A DNA stretch of 64,000 bases, from the NCBI GenBank assembly GCA_963773105.1, contig CAVZAA010000003.1, positions 1,116,001 through 1,180,000 on the forward strand, in the 5' to 3' direction. This document shows positions 26,130-39,805 of this stretch, one piece after another. Numbering within the stretch: the stretch's first letter is position 1; every line of letters starts with the position of its first letter. A program made the position numbers and the translations under genes. Source of the stretch: Trebonia sp963773105 (lineage in GTDB: Bacteria > Actinomycetota > Actinomycetes > Streptosporangiales > Streptosporangiaceae). The notes beneath the pieces are model-generated. The model was not told the origin of the DNA. It worked only from the letters and a program-made list of their open reading frames with translations, and did no database searches.

Positions 26130-27502
26130 GTGAAGACCCACTTTCCGCTTGGCGATGGTCCTGGTCTCGTCCTGACTCCGTTCCGTGGTGTCCGTTATGC
26201 CCCGGCCCGGGTCGGCGAACTCGCAAACGTCACATCACCACCGTACGACGTGATCGGCCCCGGGACGCTAGAGCAGTTGCGGGCGGCCTCGCCCTATAAC
26301 ATCGTCCGGCTGATCCTGCCCGCGCTGGAGCTGGACGCCCGGGCGGCGGGCCAGATCGCGGCCGCGCGGCTGAGCGAGTGGCTGGACGAGGGCGTGCTCG
26401 CGGCGGACGATGCGCCCGCCCTGTACGTCTACGAGCAGCGCGGACCCGGGTTCGTGCAGCGCGGCCTGATCGGGGCGGTCCGGGTCGGCACGACCGCGAT
26501 CCACCCCCATGAGGACGTGATGCCGGGCCCGGTGGCCGGCCGCCGCGAGCTAATGGCGGCGGTGCGTGGCAACCTAGAGCCGATCCTGCTCGTCTATAAC
26601 GGGGGGGCCGGGACAGAGGAGGACGGGGCCGAGGCGGGCGCGGGGGCACCGCCGGCCCGGGCCCCGCGGTCAGCGCGACGTCGCGGCTGGTGGACCTGAC
26701 GGCGCAGGAGCGGACGCCGCTCGCCTGCACCGTCACCGGCGACGGGGTGACGCATCGAATCTGGGCGCTGACGGACCCGGCCGAGCAGGCGGCCGTCGCC
26801 GCCGACCTCGGCGCGCGGACCGCGCTCATCGCCGACGGCCACCATCGATACGCCGCCTACAGCGAACTTCGGGCGTCGATGCGGGCCACCGGCCACGGCG
26901 ACGGCCCGTGGGATTACGGGCTCGCGTTCCTGGTCGACGCGGACGCCTATCCGCTGCGGCTCGGCCCGATCCACCGGGTGATCCCGCATCTCGAGCCGGC
27001 CGAGGCGGCCAGCCTGGCGGCGCAGGCGTTCACCGTGACCGAGTTGCCGAACACGGGGCTCGGGCTCGGGTTCCGGGCGGAGCAATTGGCGGACGCGCTC
27101 GGCCGCCTGGCGGACAGGGGCCGCCAGGGAACGGCGTTTCTGCTGGCGGGACGGGGCGGGCTGTGGCTGCTCAGCCATCCCGACTCCGATGAGCTGGCGG
27201 ATGCGATGCCATCAGGCGCGTCTTCCCGCTGGCGGGCGCTGGATGCCTCGGTCATGCAGGAGCTGCTGCTCGCCCGGCTCTGGCTGATCAAGGACAACGA
27301 CCGCGACGTGCTGATTTCGCACGACGCGGCCGAGGCGGTCCGGCTCGCGGTCGAGACCGGCGGCACCGCCGTCCTCTGCAACCCGATGGAGCTGGCGGCG
27401 GTGATGGAGCTGGCCGCGCACGGCGAACGGGTGCCGCGCAAATCCACGTCGTTCGGGCCGAAGCCACTGACGGGGCTGGTATTGCGGACCTTCGACGCCT
27501 GA
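26130..27502 (+). pseudogene. DUF1015 family protein, frameshifted
   Basis: The N-terminal part (26130-26650) has VLTPFRGVRYAPARVGELAN, the VTSPPYDVIGP motif and ASPYNIVRLILP; the C-terminal part (26650-27502) has ALIADGHHRYAAYSELRASM and FGPKPLTGLVLRTFDA, all diagnostic of DUF1015. The two halves are in different frames. The shift lies between the G7 run at 26600-26606 and the G5 run near 26643; adding one G in either restores a continuous frame through SATSRLVDLTAQERTPLACT. The family is conserved and often annotated as a SerC-like or HTH-associated protein of unknown role. Given the homopolymers, a sequencing error is quite possible. Confidence 0.78.
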
Positions 27503-27560
27503 CGACGGCCGGAATCGCGGGGCCGTTCGGGGCGGAGCTTCTGGTTGTACTCGGCCGGTT

Positions 27561-27941
27561 TTACTCGGCGGAGTCGCCGTCGTCCGCAGCCGGCGGCTCG
27601 GCGTGGGCGGCGATCGCATCCACGACCGAGTCGTAGATGTTGAACACCCGGCTGAGGCCGGTGATGCGGAAGATACGCAGGATGCGGCCCTGGGTGCACA
27701 CGAGGTCGATCCAGCCGTCGTGCGCGCGGACCCGCTTCAGGCCGCCGACGAGGACGCCGAGGCCGGTCGAATCGAGGAACTCGACCGCTTCCATATCGAT
27801 GATCAGGTGGTAACTGCCGGACTCGACGAGGCTGATCAGCTTCTCCCGCAGCTTCGGCGCGGAGTACACGTCTATCTCCCCGCCGACCGCGACCACGGTG
27901 AACTCCGGCGAATCGGAATACACGTTGAGCGTGAGATCCAT
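27561..27941 (-). CDS. bldG: STAS-domain anti-sigma factor antagonist (BldG-like)
   Basis: The protein has 126 residues from the ATG at 27941, with AGGAGAGG upstream. The segments VVAVGGEIDVYSAPKLREKL, SYHLIIDMEAVEFLDSTGLG and VLVGGLKRVRAHDG closely match Streptomyces BldG, which controls morphological differentiation and stress sigma factors. The phosphorylatable Ser is S58 in the D-S-T-G-L-G motif. A short acidic tail ends in DDGDSAE. No anti-sigma kinase follows; the gene downstream is the DUF1015 protein on the other strand. The divergent MBL-fold gene starts only 37 bp away. Confidence 0.86.
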   Translation of the reverse strand: MDLTLNVYSDSPEFTVVAVGGEIDVYSAPKLREKLISLVESGSYHLIIDMEAVEFLDSTGLGVLVGGLKRVRAHDGWIDLVCTQGRILRIFRITGLSRVFNIYDSVVDAIAAHAEPPAADDGDSAE

Positions 27942-27978
27942 GCCTATTTCCTCTCCTGTTGTCTGGGACAATAGTCGG

Positions 27979-28968
27979 ATGCGTGACGACATTGCTATGA
28001 CGACAGGCAACTCGCAGGATTCTGGCAACCCGGACATTACCGATCTTGGCAACGATGTCTACCAGATCGACACGCGGATGGCCGGGTACCAGGGGATCAC
28101 TGCAGGCTACCTCATCCGGTCAAGCAGGCCCTGCCTGGTGGAGACCGGAACGTCCACCTCCGCGCCGGTCGTGCAGGCCGCTCTCGCCTCGCTCGGGATC
28201 GGGGCGGACGACCTGGCCACCGTCGTCGTCACGCACATCCACCTCGACCACGCCGGCGGCGTGGGCGACATCGCCGCGAAGTTCGGCCGCGCGCAGGTTG
28301 TGGTGCACGAGAAGGGCGCCCGCCACCTGGCCGACCCAAGCAGGCTGATGGCCAGCGCGCGGATGGTGTACGGGGACGCGCTCGACGTTCTCTTCGGCTC
28401 GATGCTGCCGGTGGACGCCGACCGACTGCGCACGCTGGACGACGTGGGCGTGATCGACCTCGGGGATGGTCGGCAGCTGTCGAGTTACTATTCGCCCGGG
28501 CACGCGCGGCACCACGTCGGGCTGGTCGACTCCCTGAGCGGCGACCTGTACGTCGGGGACGCGGCCGGGGTGTACATCCCCGAGACCGGCGACCTGCGGC
28601 CGGCCACGCCGCCACCGGACTTCGACCTTTCTGTCGCGCTTGCGTCGATTGCGAAGTTCGCCGCGCTTGGACCGTCCCGGCTGCTCTTCAGCCACTACGG
28701 GCCGGTGACGTCGGTGGCGTCCACGCTCGAGCGGTCGGCCGAGGAGATCTCCGTGTGGGTCGACGCGACCCGGACGGCGCGGAACGCGGGGATGAACCTC
28801 GACCACGCGGTGGAGGCGGTCCGGCAGCGGACGATGTCGCGGTACCGGTCGCTCGCGCCGGACGCCGATCCGGCGGTGGCGGAGAAGTTCGAGCAGCTGT
28901 CGGGGGCGGCCGCGAATGTGGGCGGTATCTGGCACTGGCTGGACAAGCTCGAGGCGCCGGCGGCTTAG
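27979..28968 (+). CDS. MBL-fold metallo-hydrolase
   Basis: The protein has 329 residues if started at 27979; the ATG at 27997 is equally possible. The zinc motif H-x-H-x-D-H is in VVVTHIHLDHAGGVGDIAAK, a metal-bridging Asp is in GDLYVGDAAGVYIPETGD and a late His is in RLLFSHYGPVTSVA. A C-terminal helical extension (about 250-329) may be a dimerisation or substrate lid. The family includes glyoxalase II and lactonase-type enzymes, and the substrate is unknown. The promoter must overlap that of bldG. Confidence 0.88.
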   Translation: MRDDIAMTTGNSQDSGNPDITDLGNDVYQIDTRMAGYQGITAGYLIRSSRPCLVETGTSTSAPVVQAALASLGIGADDLATVVVTHIHLDHAGGVGDIAAKFGRAQVVVHEKGARHLADPSRLMASARMVYGDALDVLFGSMLPVDADRLRTLDDVGVIDLGDGRQLSSYYSPGHARHHVGLVDSLSGDLYVGDAAGVYIPETGDLRPATPPPDFDLSVALASIAKFAALGPSRLLFSHYGPVTSVASTLERSAEEISVWVDATRTARNAGMNLDHAVEAVRQRTMSRYRSLAPDADPAVAEKFEQLSGAAANVGGIWHWLDKLEAPAA

Positions 28969-29024
28969 GTTTTGCGTGTTCGGGTGCTGCTTACGACGGA
29001 GGATGGGCCCGACCGGCTTGCTGG

Positions 29025-31613
29025 CTAAGCCGCCTGTCGGGACCCATCCGGGGGAGTGGCTAACTTCTCCGGAGCCTCGTCCTCGTCGTCCTCGTCGTCC
29101 TGGTCCTCTTCGTCGGCGCCGGGGAGATCCTCGTCGTCCTCGAGGCCTACCAGAACGTCGTCGTCGTCCTCGTCGAGGTCATCGTCTTCGTCTTCCTCGT
29201 CGAGATCTCCCTCGTCGTCCTCGTCGTCGAGGTCGGCTTCGTCGTCGAGGTCGGCTTCGGCTTCCTCGTCGTCCTCATCCTCTTCATCGTCGTCTCGGAG
29301 GGCGTCTTCTGACTTGGCGGTGGCGTCGAGGTCGTCGTCTTCGTCCTCGTCGTCTTCCAGGTCGGCGACGGTTACGCCGTCGAGCTCGTCTAGGCGGGCG
29401 AGAGCGTCGGTCTGCTCGTCCTCGTCCGCGACGACGGCGCGGGCGAACGCCTCCCTGGCGGCCTCGGTCCGGCCGGCCGCAAGCAGCGCGTCGCCGTAGG
29501 CGTAGAAGAGCCGGGCCGACCACGGGCGAAGCTTGCCGTCGGTCAGCTCGGGAACCTGCAGCGCCAGCACCGCCGCGTCGGCCAGGCCCTGGTCGCGGCG
29601 GATGCCGGACTCGACGATCCGCAGCTCGATCTGGGCCATCCGCGGTAGTCGCTTGGCCTCGGGGCTGTGCACGACCTCAAGGGCGCGGTCGAGACGGCCG
29701 AGGCCGCGCTCCGCGTCCGCCATCAGCGCGAGGTAGTCGTTGCGCCCGGTTAGCCTGCGGGCCGCCCGCAGTTCCGCCAGCGCCTCGGTCCAGCGCTCGG
29801 TCTTGTAGGCGGTGATGCCTGAGAGCTCGCGGACCACGCCGATCCGGGCGGCGTAGTGCCGTGCGGCCTGCGCGTACCGGTACGCCTGCTCCGGATCGGA
29901 GGCCAGCTCGGCCGCGACCAGGTACCGGCCGACCATGACGACCAGGTCGCTCGGAAGGCCGCCGAGCTCGCTCTTCACGTCCCGCGATATCTGGTCCTCG
30001 GTGATGCTGTCGGGAATCCTGGGCAGCTCGGAGGCGCTGCCGCGCCGGTCGTCGCGCCGCCGCTCCGGCCGTTCCCGGTCGCGATCGAAGTCGCCGCCCG
30101 TCCTTGGCCGCGAGCCGTAGCTCGACGGCCCGCCCGGACGGTCCGATCGGCTGCCTGCGCCGAACGAAGTCCTGCGGTCACCCGGCCGCCCGGCGCCGCG
30201 CGGTCGATCCGACCGCTCCGGCCGGCCCGTCTTGTCCTCGGGGAAGGCGCCGCCGATGCGGCTGGACATGGTCCGGCTGAAACCGGAGCCACCGGCCGGG
30301 CGGTCCTGTCCGCCGGAGCGGCCGTAGGCCGGACGGCTCGGGCGTGACGGACCGTCCTGTCCGCCCCGGTAGCCGGCCGAGCTGCGCTCGCCCGCCGGGC
30401 GCCCCTGCTCGCCGTCGCGGCCGCGGTACCCGCCGTCACGGCGGTCCGAGTCGTACCGCGGGCGATCGCCGCCGCTAAACGACCGGCGGCCGTCCCGGTC
30501 ACCACCGCTGTCGCCGCCGGGCCTGCGGTCGTAGCCGCGGTCCGCGCTTGGCCCGCGGTCGTAGCCGCGATCCCCGCCGCCGAACTCGCGCCGGGGGCCG
30601 CCGCCCGCTGGGCGGTCACCGCCGCGGAACCCGCCATCCGAACGCGGCGGGCCGCCGAAGGTCCGTCCGGTCGGACGGTCACCGCCGCGGAATCCGCCGT
30701 CAGGTCGGCCGCCGCCGCCGTACGAACGGCCGGTCGGGCGGTCTCCACCGCGGAAGCCGCCGTCAGGCCGGCTGCCACCGGAACCGTAGGGCCGCCCGGT
30801 CGGGCGGTCACCGCCCCTGAAGCCGCCCTCGGAACGGCCGGCGCCGCCGCCGAACGAACGCCGGTCGCCGCCGGAACCGCCGTCGCGCCCCTGGTACCCG
30901 CCGTCACGCTGCCCGCCGTCACGCGGGCCGCTGCCGTAGGACGGGCGGGAGGGACGATCGCCGAAGCTTCCCTCGCGCCGAGGGCCCCCGTAGCCGCCGG
31001 CCCGGTCGCCGCTCGGGCGGTACCCGGACCCGGTCGGCCGGTTCCCCGAGCCGGAGGAGCGGTAGCCGGAGCCGGACGATCCCGACGAGGGGCCTCGGTC
31101 GCTTCCGTAGCGCCGCTCGCCATCTCCGCCGGACTCGTCACGCCGGAAGCTGCCAGACGGCCGCTCGGACGGCCCGCGGCTGTATCCGCCACGGTTTCCC
31201 GCGCCGCGATTGTCATCGCCACGGGAGTATCCGCCGCGGGCGCCGCCGCCATCACGGTCGTATCCGCCACCGGAGTCGCGGTCGCCGGCCGGACCCCTGT
31301 CGTCCCCGTCCCGGCTACGGGACGGTCCGCCGCCGTAGCCGCCGCCAGAGGCGCCGCGCGAGCCCGCGTAGCCGCCTCGAGAGTCGGAGCGCCCCGCTCC
31401 GTAACCGCCCCGGCCGCCGGTCCCGCGCGATCCGCCGGAGCCACCGCGACTCGAATAACCACCGCTCTGCCCGCCGGACCGGCCGTAGCCGCCCGAGCCG
31501 CCAGAGCCTCCTGGGCGTCCGGAACCGCCAGAGCCACGGCCCGCGCCACCGCTCGGGCGTCCCCGCCCACCACCGGCGCTGTCGCGCTGCGGCGCGTTGC
31601 CGTCTTCAGCCAC
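29025..31613 (-). CDS. Giant Gly/Arg-rich disordered protein with TPR-like core and acidic tail
   Basis: The protein has 862 residues. I chose the GTG at 31613, with AGGAGG eight bases upstream; a longer frame to 31835 would cover the low-GC leader. Residues 1-529 are nearly all Gly, Arg, Ser, Asp, Pro and Tyr, with many R-G-G and G-Y-G pieces and four tandem copies of DGGFRGGDRPTGR (bases about 30590-30850). Residues 530-750 form a helical TPR-like domain (DPEQAYRYAQAARHYAARIG; KTERWTEALAELRAARRLTG; LFYAYGDALLAAGRTEAARE), which is conserved in actinobacteria. Residues 751-862 are almost wholly Asp/Glu. The basic, RNA-binding-like head and acidic tail make it a polyampholyte that could form condensates or bind RNA or ribosomes; this is inference. 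It lies just downstream of the rRNA operon on the same strand. Confidence 0.8.
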   Translation of the reverse strand: MAEDGNAPQRDSAGGGRGRPSGGAGRGSGGSGRPGGSGGSGGYGRSGGQSGGYSSRGGSGGSRGTGGRGGYGAGRSDSRGGYAGSRGASGGGYGGGPSRSRDGDDRGPAGDRDSGGGYDRDGGGARGGYSRGDDNRGAGNRGGYSRGPSERPSGSFRRDESGGDGERRYGSDRGPSSGSSGSGYRSSGSGNRPTGSGYRPSGDRAGGYGGPRREGSFGDRPSRPSYGSGPRDGGQRDGGYQGRDGGSGGDRRSFGGGAGRSEGGFRGGDRPTGRPYGSGGSRPDGGFRGGDRPTGRSYGGGGRPDGGFRGGDRPTGRTFGGPPRSDGGFRGGDRPAGGGPRREFGGGDRGYDRGPSADRGYDRRPGGDSGGDRDGRRSFSGGDRPRYDSDRRDGGYRGRDGEQGRPAGERSSAGYRGGQDGPSRPSRPAYGRSGGQDRPAGGSGFSRTMSSRIGGAFPEDKTGRPERSDRPRGAGRPGDRRTSFGAGSRSDRPGGPSSYGSRPRTGGDFDRDRERPERRRDDRRGSASELPRIPDSITEDQISRDVKSELGGLPSDLVVMVGRYLVAAELASDPEQAYRYAQAARHYAARIGVVRELSGITAYKTERWTEALAELRAARRLTGRNDYLALMADAERGLGRLDRALEVVHSPEAKRLPRMAQIELRIVESGIRRDQGLADAAVLALQVPELTDGKLRPWSARLFYAYGDALLAAGRTEAAREAFARAVVADEDEQTDALARLDELDGVTVADLEDDEDEDDDLDATAKSEDALRDDDEEDEDDEEAEADLDDEADLDDEDDEGDLDEEDEDDDLDEDDDDVLVGLEDDEDLPGADEEDQDDEDDEDEAPEKLATPPDGSRQAA

Positions 31614-31842
31614 TGAAACCGCCTCCTGAACGCATAATCCCTTCACACTACCCGCAACAAGCACCCCCGCCGACCCCGCTCGGAGCCGTCCACCCGGCCC
31701 CAAGCGCAAGGAAAAAATTTCGAAGATCATGTGCCCCAACAACATTCCGCCGACGATAAGACGGTACGAGTGATGGCAACGCGCCGACCACCCAGAGGTA
31801 CGTAAGGGCGGGCGGCTCGGGGGAAATTTCCGCATAACGCAA

Positions 31843-31872
31843 GAAAGCCGATCTCAATTGAGATCGGCTTTC
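31843..31872 (-). terminator. rrn operon terminator
   Basis: A perfect 15-bp inverted repeat, GAAAGCCGATCTCAA and its complement, ends in CTTTC. It begins 12 bases beyond the 3' end of 5S rRNA on the transcribed strand. Confidence 0.85.
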
Positions 31873-31884
31873 CTGGAAGAAATG

Positions 31885-32003
31885 TGCGGCGGTGTCCTAC
31901 TCTCCCGCGAGGCCTCCCTCGCAGTACCATCGGCGCTGAGGGGCTTAACTTCCGGGTTCGGGATGGGACCGGGTGTTTCCCCCTCGCTATGGCCGCCGCA
32001 ACT
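31885..32003 (-). rRNA. rrf: 5S ribosomal RNA
   Basis: The gene is about 119 nt. On the minus strand it begins GTTGCGGCGGCCATAGCG, contains the conserved CCGAACCCGGAAGTTAAGCC and the GCCGATGGTACTGC loop region, and ends GAGAGTAGGACACCGCCGC. The ends pair with one another as expected. Exact ends are uncertain by a few bases. Confidence 0.95.
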
Positions 32004-32103
32004 CTATGGAAATATCAGCCTTAGATAGTTCCCGGCCGTATTTCGGGAACCGCATAGTGGACGCGAACCCCCGATTTCTCGGGGTACATGCAGAGCTTAT
32101 GGA

Positions 32104-37026
<4,923 letters not shown>

Positions 37027-37241
37027 ACTAGCACCAGACCCCGTTAAGAGCCTGGAAACCAGCTACCCAACCACGAGCGATCTCCTCGCTAATGATCTCC
37101 GTGGAACCGACCCCTAAGAGCCCGTCCCGACGGGGGTAGTACATCTTTAAATGCACTGGCTTTTAGCACACTGTTGAGTTCTCAAGAAACAGACGCACAC
37201 CGTCAGGTCCGCTTTCGCTTCCCCGTTGGGGCAACCCTTAA

Positions 37242-37270
37242 ACTTTACCCTAGAGACTCTTTCGTGTCAA
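37242..37270 (-). promoter_or_regulatory. rrn promoter P2 (proximal)
   Basis: On the minus strand, TTGACA, a 17-bp spacer and TAAAGT form an excellent housekeeping sigma promoter about 215 bp upstream of 16S. The transcribed leader downstream contains TTGAGAACTCAACAGTGTG (about 37168-37186), the conserved leader motif of actinobacterial rrn operons linked with antitermination and processing. Confidence 0.85.
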
Positions 37271-37441
37271 CTTCGTTTCCGGAGTCTTACCGGAAGGTTG
37301 CCGACAGTCGGATTCTCCAGCCACGAGCATCCGGCCTTCAGAGGCTCCGCGCACGCACGGTAGCTCCGAAAGCAAGCTGCTTGGTGGCTCCCCGGGTCCC
37401 GACCCGCCTTGCGGCGTTCCGTCCCCCTCGGGGCAAGATGA

Positions 37442-37470
37442 ACTCTACGGGTACAGACAACCCTCGTCAA
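37442..37470 (-). promoter_or_regulatory. rrn promoter P1 (distal)
   Basis: On the minus strand, TTGACG, a 17-bp spacer and TAGAGT lie exactly 200 bp upstream of P2 with the same geometry. They are 33 bp from the stop of the DNA glycosylase gene. The stretch between the two promoters (37271-37441) holds no gene. Confidence 0.78.
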
Positions 37471-37502
37471 ATCGGGGGTTGTACCCATGTTGCACACCAT
37501 CC

Positions 37503-38183
37503 TTAACCTGGACATTCCGATTTTGGTACTGGTGTGGAAACTGTGATTTGGGAGGTTTTGCGCCGGGGGACGGCACGCCGATACGGGCTCACGGTGGGGT
37601 CCCCGGCGAGCCAGAAGCGCCACGGGGTATCGGCTGCCTGGCTGACGCCCACCCGGGGCCCGGCTTTGATCTGGGGCGGCTCGGCCGGGCGCTCATGGTC
37701 CGCCGCTTCGCGCAGCCGCAGCTGGCCGGACGGATCGAGGAGGTCTTCCCCGTCCTGGGAACGATTGATCGCCATCGCCTGGCACAGCCGCGCCGGACCG
37801 CGGGCCAGGTCGCGGGGCGAGCGGGCCGCATCCAAGCCGCGGCGACGGCGGGCCAGCTCCTCCCCGGCGATCACGCGCCCAGCCCGCAACAGGATCCCGG
37901 TCGCCACGCCGGCCGGCGAGCAGACCACGTTGGCGCAGAAGTGCATGCCGTAGGTGAAGTACACGTAGGCGTGCCCGGGCGGCCCGAACATCACCGCGTT
38001 GCGACCGGTCATCCCCCGGAACGAGTGCGAGGCGGGGTCGATCGAGCCCGCGTACGCCTCCACCTCGCTCAGCATGACCGCCACGAGGCCGTCGGCGGTC
38101 TCATGCTCCAGAACGCAGCCAAGCAAGGCCGGGGCCACCTCGGGCCCCGGCCGGTCGAAGAACTCCCGCGGAAGCGTGTCAGG
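37503..38183 (-). CDS. 3-methyladenine (alkyladenine) DNA glycosylase, AAG/MPG type
   Basis: The enzyme excises alkylated purines in base-excision repair. The core reads LPREFFDRPGPEVAPALLGC, LSEVEAYAGSIDPASHSFRG (catalytic Glu region), MTGRNAVMFGPPGHAYVYFT, YGMHFCANVVCSPAGVATGI and LLRAGRVIAGEELARRRRG. About 220 residues are clear, as in the family. The start is unresolved: from argH's stop at 38179 to the first conserved residue there is no ATG, GTG or TTG in frame, and the next in-frame start (GTG at 38321) lies 46 codons inside argH. A coupled non-standard start or a small sequence error is possible. The C-terminus of about 35 residues is basic and unconserved. Confidence 0.82.
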   Translation of the reverse strand, partial: PDTLPREFFDRPGPEVAPALLGCVLEHETADGLVAVMLSEVEAYAGSIDPASHSFRGMTGRNAVMFGPPGHAYVYFTYGMHFCANVVCSPAGVATGILLRAGRVIAGEELARRRRGLDAARSPRDLARGPARLCQAMAINRSQDGEDLLDPSGQLRLREAADHERPAEPPQIKAGPRVGVSQAADTPWRFWLAGDPTVSPYRRAVPRRKTSQITVSTPVPKSECPG

Positions 38184-39618
38184 CCCCGCCCGCCGCTGCC
38201 CAGGCGGCGCCGGCGTCGACGACGCCGCGGAGCGCGGCGAGCTGTTCCGCCACCCGGGCGGGCGCGGTGCCGCCGAAGCCCATGCGGGCGGCCAGCGCGC
38301 CGTCCACGTTGAGCACCTCACGGACGTCCGGCGTCAGGTGGGGCGAGATGTTGGCCAGGTTAACGTCGCTAACCTCGTCCAGGGCCATGTCGTTGACCTG
38401 GCACCAGACCACCAGGTGACCGACGATCTCGTGCGCGTCGCGGAACGGCACCCCCCGCTTGACCAGGTACTCGGCCAGGTCAGTGGCGAGCGTGTAGCCG
38501 GCCGGGGCGAGCTCTCGCAGCCGCTGCGTGTTGATCCGCAGGGTCGCGATCAGCCCGGCCATCGCGGGCAGCACCAGCAGCAGGGTGTCGACGGCGTCGA
38601 AGACCGGCTCCTTGTCCTCCTGCAGGTCCCGGTTGTAGGTCAGCGGGAGCCCCTTGAGGGTGGTGAGCAGGCCGGTGAGGTCGCCGATGAGCCGGCCGGC
38701 CTTGCCCCGGGCGAGCTCGGCGACGTCTGGGTTCTTCTTCTGCGGCATGATCGAAGACCCGGTGGCGTAGGCGTCGTCAATCTCCACCCAGCCGAACTCC
38801 TGCGACGACCAGAGCACGATCTCCTCCCCCAGCCGGGAAAGGTGCACCCCCGCCAGCGCCGCGACGAAGCAGAACTCGGCCGCGAAGTCACGGTCGGAGA
38901 CGGCGTCCATCGAGTTGGCGGCGGCCCCGTCGAAGCCGAGCTCCTTGGCCAGCAGGCTCGGGTCGACCGCGAGCGACGAGCCGGCCAGCGCGCCGGCGCC
39001 GAGCGGGCTGAACGCGGCGCGCTTGTCCCAGTCGCGCATCCGGTCCACATCCCGCGCGAAGGCCTGCACGTGCGCCAGCAACTGGTGGGCGAAGAGCACC
39101 GGCTGCGCGTGCTGCAGGTGTGTCATGCCCGGAGCCGGGGTGTCGCCGCAGACGTCGGCCTGGTTGATGAGCGCGGTCTGCAGCTCGGCCAGCCTGCTGA
39201 CGACCAGCCGCGCGTGATCGCGCAGGTACAGCCGCAGGTCGGTGGCCACCTGATCATTGCGGCTGCGGCCAGCCCGCAGCCTGCCGCCGAGCGAGCCGAG
39301 CCGCTCGAGCAGCCCGCGCTCAAGCGCGGTGTGCACATCCTCGTCGGCGATCGTCGGCCGGAAGGAGCCGTCTTCGACCGCCTGGTCCAGGTCGTCGAGC
39401 GCGCCAAGCATCGAATCGGCCTCAGCGTCGGTCAGCAGCCCGGCCCGGTGCAGCATCCGCGCGTGCGCCCGGGATGCCAGCAGGTCGTAGCGGGCGAGCC
39501 GCCAGTCAAACTGGACGCTCAGCGACAGCCGCGCCAGGGCGTCCGCGGGGCCGCCCTCGAACCGCCCGCCCCACAACCGGGTCGGCGTGCCGCCCGGTGC
39601 CTGCTCGCCGGATCCCAT
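38179..39618 (-). CDS. argH: Argininosuccinate lyase
   Basis: The enzyme is the last step of arginine synthesis, cleaving argininosuccinate to arginine and fumarate. The protein has 479 residues. The fumarase/aspartase signature is GSSIMPQKKNP, and TRLWGGRFEGGPADALAR, AGRSRNDQVATDLRLYLRDH and PGMTHLQHAQPVLFAHQLLA are characteristic. The ATG at 39618 has GGTGGGA upstream; a GTG three codons earlier is also open. argG is not in the window, and argH is separated from argR by a 430-bp repeat-filled gap, so it may have its own promoter. Confidence 0.97.
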   Translation of the reverse strand: MGSGEQAPGGTPTRLWGGRFEGGPADALARLSLSVQFDWRLARYDLLASRAHARMLHRAGLLTDAEADSMLGALDDLDQAVEDGSFRPTIADEDVHTALERGLLERLGSLGGRLRAGRSRNDQVATDLRLYLRDHARLVVSRLAELQTALINQADVCGDTPAPGMTHLQHAQPVLFAHQLLAHVQAFARDVDRMRDWDKRAAFSPLGAGALAGSSLAVDPSLLAKELGFDGAAANSMDAVSDRDFAAEFCFVAALAGVHLSRLGEEIVLWSSQEFGWVEIDDAYATGSSIMPQKKNPDVAELARGKAGRLIGDLTGLLTTLKGLPLTYNRDLQEDKEPVFDAVDTLLLVLPAMAGLIATLRINTQRLRELAPAGYTLATDLAEYLVKRGVPFRDAHEIVGHLVVWCQVNDMALDEVSDVNLANISPHLTPDVREVLNVDGALAARMGFGGTAPARVAEQLAALRGVVDAGAAWAAAGGA

Positions 39619-39709
39619 TTGTCCCACCTATCTCGCTTCCAACATGTATCGGCCCCGGTACTCCACCCTATTCGAGGTGCGGGTCGCCGGTGGTGCCGTC
39701 TTCAGGGGT

Positions 39710-39790
39710 ATCGAACGGACCGTTGCTCCGCCTCAACGGCCGCACTTGAGCGCCTCCCGAGGGAAAGCGCAAGCGCTTCTTGCTGTTATC
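39710..39790. repeat. Family A copy followed by family B copy
   Basis: Family A in reverse orientation (TCGAACGGACCGTTGCTCCG at 39711-39730) is followed 42 bp later by family B (39773-39790). No gene lies here; it is the upstream region of argH. The pairing of both families at one site is seen again in looser form at 59040-59112. Confidence 0.75.
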
Positions 39791-39805
39791 CGGATCGTTT
39801 ATCCT

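Noticed and set aside
29008..29042. Imperfect hairpin between the MBL gene and the Gly/Arg-rich gene as terminator
   Set aside because: The stem has several mismatches and overlaps the last codons of the minus-strand gene; not strong enough to call.
29975..31573. 532-codon minus-strand frame rich in Ala, Thr and Val
   Set aside because: It is an alternative frame of the Gly/Arg-rich gene; repeated GGC/CGG codons keep all frames open. The chosen frame has a ribosome site, the TPR-like core and the acidic tail.
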